This document shows, piece after piece, positions 59,120 to 64,000 of a stretch of 64,000 nt of DNA. The notes beneath the pieces are model-generated. The model was not told where the DNA came from. It saw only the letters and a list, made by a program, of their open reading frames with translations, and ran no database searches. Positions within the stretch are counted from its first letter, which is position 1; each line of letters opens with the position of its first letter. Source of the stretch: Opeltia flavorubescens (taxonomy: Eukaryota; Ascomycota; Lecanoromycetes; Teloschistales; Teloschistaceae); assembly GCA_000442125.1 (NCBI GenBank), contig KE546967.1, positions 1 to 64,000 of the forward strand. Reading direction: 5' to 3'. The translations under genes and the position numbers were made by a program.

Positions 59120-59857
59120 TCAATCGCTATCCGCCATAAACAAAGTCGTCAGATTAACCAGCCCGCCCTCATCATCCTGGTACATCATGGCTGCCGCATC
59201 ATGCAGCATAAAGGCCGTCTCATTCCACTCGATCCAATCCGGTAGAATCCCCTTATCAGGTGAACGGGCAAACACTTCTCCCTTCTCGCTCGAGCGTATA
59301 TCTCTGCGTATTCGACTCTTCGGGGTCATTCCGCTTCCACCACCGCTGTCTCCGAACAATTTCCGCGCAGCCGGGCTAGCAAACCATTGACCCCCTCCCC
59401 ACGCCATTGCCAACAGTCCCTCCACAGCCATCCATTCCTTGTCGTTAATCCCTGGTGGCAAAGACCTCGGCAGTGTGAGGTAGCTGGCGCCACTGGCCCT
59501 ATCGCCTGTCAGACCGGTCTCGCTGGCCCATCTCCAATTTCCAGGCCCTGTTCGAGAACGCAAGACACGACCTGAGCAATCGCCCCCTTTTGTCGTGGGT
59601 GGGACGTTCAAGTTCGCAGAGTATTCCCAAATAGCGGCGATGTCATGGGCAGTCAAGTGCGAGAAAGTGACAACTCCGGCGTCAATGCCTATGTCTGGGA
59701 ATCGGCAGCAGAGGCCGGGCGCGATATTGTTACAAGTGGCTGTATTGGGTGACAAAGCGCCGCCATAGAGGGAAAGAGTGATCGAGACTTGAGAGGTAGG
59801 AATGGTGAAGAGTAGAAAGGAAACAAGAAATGAGAAGAGTGGAGGTGGATTTACCAT
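59120..59857 (-). CDS. Secreted protein, paralogue B of an adjacent pair
   Basis: A single exon of 245 codons on the same strand as paralogue A. The start (Met-Val-Asn-Pro-Pro-Pro-Leu-Phe) leads into a signal peptide (Phe-Leu-Val-Ser-Phe-Leu-Leu-Phe). Shared with paralogue A are Thr-Cys-Asn-Asn, Pro-Gly-Leu-Cys-Cys, Val-Thr-Phe-Ser-His-Leu, Ala-His-Asp-Ile-Ala-Ala-Ile-Trp, Gly-Pro-Gly-Asn-Trp, Ala-Ser-Tyr-Leu-Thr-Leu-Pro-Arg-Ser-Leu-Pro-Pro-Gly and Met-Ala-Trp-Gly. The C-terminal 70 residues differ more, with a basic segment and Asn-Glu-Thr/Asn-Leu-Thr sites. Paralogues A and B probably arose by an old tandem duplication. Function unknown. Confidence 0.7.
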   Translation of the reverse strand: MVNPPPLFSFLVSFLLFTIPTSQVSITLSLYGGALSPNTATCNNIAPGLCCRFPDIGIDAGVVTFSHLTAHDIAAIWEYSANLNVPPTTKGGDCSGRVLRSRTGPGNWRWASETGLTGDRASGASYLTLPRSLPPGINDKEWMAVEGLLAMAWGGGQWFASPAARKLFGDSGGGSGMTPKSRIRRDIRSSEKGEVFARSPDKGILPDWIEWNETAFMLHDAAAMMYQDDEGGLVNLTTLFMADSD

Positions 59858-61091
59858 GCCTGCCGAATACGTCTACTGAGCACCGACCGGCGAGGCCAGA
59901 CTCAAGGCAGAAACATCTGAAAGCTTGAGCGTCTCTCAGACTCTTGAAGGGAAATAATGGCATGTGATGAGGTAATTGGTGTCAGATCATATGCAGGAGG
60001 TAACGAACAGCCGCCCCAAGCCATCCAAACGCACGGTTGTCGCATACGGCCCTTTCCGAGCCGTTGTCGCGATCAGTTTGACAGCATTGACCTTTGCGTC
60101 TTGCTTATCTATGCGAACGGATTCCACGTATCGCCATTCAGGTCGTCGGCGCTTTCTTTGTCTGCCTTTTGAGTCTTGATCAGCCGTTTTACTACGACAG
60201 ACGAGCTCGTACGGTCGTTCAGTCCATTCCGCGTTTAGAGAGTTCCACATATCGCCATCCAGGTCATCGGCGCTTCGACTTAATCAATTACTATTGAATC
60301 CATCTAAATTTCCCTTATGCTTCATCGATTCATTTCCTCTGATACGGTTCAGTTCCTTGCCATTTCTTTGTCAAGAATGGTGGAGACAGAGAATTTCCTC
60401 CTTTTAATACAAGTATTGCAATGTTCCCTCTTCATTTTCATGTCCCTCGTCTGCCAACATCGCGTTCGGAAGCGTAGATAAATAATTTTATTCTCAGACA
60501 GAGGATCATGAATGTTCCTTGTCACGCCTCTATATTAAACCATATCACCTAATCTACACTTCTCTGCTCGTTGTGCTTTCTTTAACAAACCATTTGAAAA
60601 GTTCTCTTGCGAAGCTTTGACTGCTGAATGGTAGCTGGATTGCCCTTTCCTCGCCATGAAACGCTGTCGTCCGAGTCATACCCCACAAAGATATTTTGCT
60701 CGAAGAAGCTACTGAGCGAAACCGATTTCGATAGGCATCAATACTGCATCACTGGGTATCGACCAATTGTGTAATCAATTAGATTTCAAAGACCAGTTGC
60801 AAACCAAACGTCGCAAAAGCCTCTACAAGATGCAAGAGATGGTATAATGGCTGGTATTCTATGTTCAGATATCCTTTTAAAAGGGGCTACGTGGATGATC
60901 ATTGCCATTTATGATTACGGGACGGGACGGCTGAGGCGGCTGACAGTCAGCCCCGACCCCTTGTATACCGAACTCCGTGGATTGGTTATTTGAATACTCT
61001 TTCAACTCTCTTCTACAAATTCAAGGCTCGATCCCTAAACCCGGTATCCACGATTTTCTCCCTCTCTAGTTCCAGCAACGATCTCGCCGAC
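59858..61091. other. Intergenic
   Basis: Contains an imperfect direct repeat (60122/60242, listed separately). No gene is supported. Confidence 0.4.
60115..60285. repeat. Imperfect direct repeat, about 120 bp apart
   Basis: The segment 'ttccacgtatcgccattca' at about 60122 recurs as 'ttccacatatcgccatcca' at about 60242, both followed by 'ggtcgtcggcgctt' or 'ggtcatcggcgctt'. The spacing is about 120 bp; two copies are seen. Confidence 0.5.
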
Positions 61092-62013
61092 ATGGAATCT
61101 CAAGCCAATAGCGTAATTGTAAAGCATAAGGGTTTGTACCACGAACAACCTGGTCCTGACATCCTAAACGATACGTTGAAAGAGCTATTCCATAAGTACA
61201 GTCACATTGAAGAGAATGATATCTTGCCACATATCCTTGACATTGTAAGAAACATCCACCCTGGCAAAGTGACATCAGATGGTTGATCGTACCAATAATT
61301 CCCGAGACCAGCGAAAAAAAGCGTGGACAATCTACCCCTGGCCCTGCATCGGCCTCTTCCTCTTCTGTAAACTTTCCCTCTCGAACCACCCTTCCTACCC
61401 CCGCGTCCTCGCCAACCTCAAAGATTCTTCGGCACAGCAACACCACGATCCCACCACGCTCGTAGACCTCGGCTGCTGTTTCGGTCAGGATATCCGTAAA
61501 CTCGTCTTCGATGGCGCACTGCCGGAAAATCTCGTAGCCTGCGATCTTAAACCCGAGTTCCTAGATCTGGGCTACGAGCTCTTCCGCGATCGGGGCACAT
61601 TGATAATACCCATGCTTGCAGCAGATCTATTTGCAGATGATGGTGAGAACGGCTTGCTGGGGGAAAGGGGAGGAACATTTGATTTCGTGCACGCGAGTTT
61701 GTTCCTCCATCTTTGGACTTGGGATAAGCAGGTCGATGCGTGCAAGCGCGTGATCAAGATGTTGAAATCGAGACCTGGGAGTATGGTACTAGGGCGTCAG
61801 ACTGGGAATGTGGTCGCGGGGGAGAGGGAGTTGCCGAGTGTGGGTAAGGCGTGGAGGCATGATGAAGCTAGTTTTCGGGAGCTGTGGAAAGTGGTGGGGG
61901 AGAGTACGGGGACTCAGTGGGATGTTTGGGCAGAGGCGGAGGTGATGGAGGGGGAGCATCAGGAGGAGGGTGTCCAGGTTTGTTGGTTGACGTTTGAGGT
62001 TAAAAGAATATAG
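61092..62013 (+). CDS. Fungal SAM-dependent methyltransferase
   Basis: Exons 61092-61244 and 61312-62013 join in phase 0 across a 67-nt intron (GTAAGA..ACCAG) to give 284 residues. I chose the ATG at 61092 (Met-Glu-Ser-Gln) because it begins the conserved part; an in-frame ATG at 60990 would add 34 residues. Motif I is Leu-Val-Asp-Leu-Gly-Cys-Cys-Phe-Gly-Gln-Asp at residues 101-111, with the ribose-binding acid in Val-Ala-Cys-Asp-Leu-Lys. Trp-Pro-Cys-Ile-Gly and the Cys-Cys-Phe-Gly-Gln motif mark the small methyltransferases often found in fungal polyketide/meroterpenoid clusters, but no synthase or oxidase lies nearby. The substrate is unknown. The frame looks intact. Confidence 0.82.
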
Positions 62014-64000
62014 TTGGATGGATGTCAATCTGAAGGGGTGCCTGTCGCCGGGACGTGATCTTTTGATGAGGCTAGTAGGCTTCTAGCATTAGCCGGTTCA
62101 AGTTTGAATGACAGCTATCAGACCTAAAAGAATTGTTAGGCGTGCAGCAATGATTCTCAATATGGGAGAATTATCGAGTCCGTTGTAATGGCCAGGTTCT
62201 ACTAGAACCCTGCTATATGATGATGATCATATGCCGTGACGATACCACTATCGTCAGGAACGGACAAAACGTTCTCCGAAAACGAGCGTCCAATTCAGCG
62301 ATCGTGCCCCGACTCGGTAAATCCATGTTCACGCCTGCAGCATCGGTGAGTCGATCAAGTTGACTCGTACTATCTGAAGACTATGTAGAATTTAATGGCT
62401 AGTGGAGGGAATAACGAGATGATATTCACGGTAGTCATATTGGCCCATGGTCCTTGATTCTAACGTTGTTAGATAATGAAGCCTGAGGGGTGAATCACGA
62501 TCTGCTTCATCAGATCGCCGGTAAATGGTAAACTCAAATCTAGAGTGGATGAAAATTCACTATGTTTGAATCCTTGGAGCTGTAATCATGACTGCATGCC
62601 GACTCTTGCAATACTCTTCCATCTCGTTCAGACGAAGACGTCTTAGGCCTATATATGCTATATCCTCCTGACCACATTTCGCGAACATGCGAGTACTGGC
62701 ACTAAATAATTCCCAGCAGTGAACCATATAGTGGCCTTGGGGATACCAATGCAACGATATCACGACTTCCCCTTGTAGAGATTTGTATCTATGGNCGAAA
62801 GTCATCAACAATAGCACTTCTAGACTGAGCTTCTCTATTCATGATCTGAGGAGTGGGAACGGGCTATAGGTTGATCGAGTTATGAGACCACTGTCCATCA
62901 CCTAGTAGCCAAATCATCTAGATCCTACAATCTGCGTGCTACACAACCTTCAGAACATTCTACATCATCTGCAATATCATGCTAAGTGGCAATGTGGGCC
63001 GTATTGATACCGTAGCGTGCCCATAAGGACACAATAGCCCCGATGAAACTGTAAAAAGTCTTTAAAATACTGTTACGATGCGGCAATCATGAGGTAAATC
63101 TCTCCATCCAAAATTTCATGACCTGAGACAAGATATAGCCTGCGACCTGGAAGCATATGTAATGATGACTCGAAATTCACCGAGCTGCATGGTTGAAGTC
63201 GAATTCAAATCTCCTGGAACTCAAAAGGGGTAATGAGAGTACTGATAGACATCAGTAGTATTTATGTGCATACATGAAGGAACTTTACGGAACACGAAGG
63301 TTTTGGGAAAACATGTCACGAAATATGCATGACGGTCATCATTATAAATAGGTTCTACAGGAATCACCAAGCCTCTCAAGAGTTTCCAATCACGTGCTAC
63401 CATTCCAAGTCTTCGATAGAGAGAAGACATGGCGAGCCCACAATGAAGTTTCCAAAAGCAACTCGCTCTATTGATTGGATTGTAAGTACCCGTGAAGTGA
63501 TTTGAAGATACGAGCAAGATGCCACATTAGTCGATCTATAGTATTTATTATGACAAGTGAACGCCCCTTTCACATTCTTATGAGATATCAGTGACTGCTC
63601 GGACTCAATGCCTTAAGTATGGAAAAGGGAAGACCTGAATCATCGATTGATAACATTCAAGCAAAAGGCCCGCGAGCCATGAATTTCCTCCTCTTTGCCC
63701 TTGCTAAGAAACTTTTCCTACAGATTCTCAGCCGCAAGCCATTCTCCAGCGATTTACACCTAAGAACTCGCAGCGAAAAGGTCCGTACTCTATGAAGTCT
63801 TAGAATTATAAATCTTGATTTCAGGGACAATAAAAAGGTCATGAGGTAGCAAAGTCCGCTCACTGGGTACTATTGTCCAATATTTTCCCCGTTCTCGCCC
63901 AACTCCGTCACGAAATCTTCTCTTAACTATTACATGGAGAAGACTAGGATGTGCTTTTAAGATCTACGCTACTATTTCGGCCATTATTTTTGTCAGGTTG
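62014..64000. other. No convincing gene
   Basis: Minus-strand frames of 85 codons (62817-62560, with one undetermined base) and 98 codons (63517-63221) read somewhat like protein but no domain or exon partner was found. A gene continuing past the window edge cannot be excluded. Confidence 0.35.

Noticed and set aside
10533-62795. Five single undetermined bases (near 10533, 34187, 44217, 54954, 62795)
   Set aside because: They are isolated ambiguous calls rather than assembly gaps and show no biological pattern.
1-64000. Transposon, CRISPR, rRNA or integrated virus
   Set aside because: No transposase, reverse transcriptase, long terminal repeat, regularly spaced array, rRNA or capsid-type sequence was recognised on either strand.

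Overview
The window is one physical end of a chromosome from a filamentous ascomycete fungus (Pezizomycotina). It opens with about 17 copies of the telomere unit CCCTAA. Genes are interrupted by short introns (50-175 nt) with GT..AG ends and CTAAY/CTGAY branch sites, and the families are typical of such fungi: CFEM, HET, SAT4/rhodopsin-like membrane proteins, DUF6604, fungal lipoxygenase and ankyrin proteins. A leotiomycete-like host is my guess only. No transposase, reverse transcriptase or other complete mobile element was recognised.

Layout. Positions 1-11 kb are telomere plus subtelomere with little convincing coding sequence. This part holds a near-perfect hairpin, a diverged local duplication (3.2-4.2 kb), a long degenerate minisatellite with a unit of about 34 bp (6.88-7.9 kb), and decayed gene pieces (9.5-10.9 kb). 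From 11.5 to 29.3 kb lie a Ulp1-type (C48) cysteine protease, an ankyrin protein split by an in-frame TAG, a secreted unknown, a double-CFEM GPI-type protein, a secreted lipoxygenase whose frame is also crossed by a TAG, and an intact DUF6604 protein. From 32.6 to 46.6 kb lie a four-exon secreted protein, a second secreted unknown, a decayed partial copy of a HET gene, a degenerate kinase, the longer HET-domain gene (also broken) and a two-TM membrane protein. From 47.6 to 62 kb lie a Pro/Cys-rich protein, a two-exon secreted carbohydrate-binding-like protein, a secreted alpha/beta hydrolase, a five-exon SAT4-type membrane protein, two neighbouring paralogous secreted proteins, and a fungal-type SAM methyltransferase. 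The last 2 kb show nothing convincing.

Together the genes look like a fast-evolving subtelomeric accessory region. At least eight of about 17 genes have an N-terminal signal sequence, so the products would act at the cell surface or on the surroundings. The others are of self/non-self (HET, DUF6604, ankyrin), signalling (kinase, SAT4) and protein-processing (Ulp1) types. No operon or metabolic gene cluster is evident. Several genes carry a single in-frame stop, and one repeat pair shows CpA-to-TpA change, so gene decay and RIP-like mutation appear to be active here. Intron positions were worked out by hand; total coding lengths are whole multiples of three for every spliced model given.
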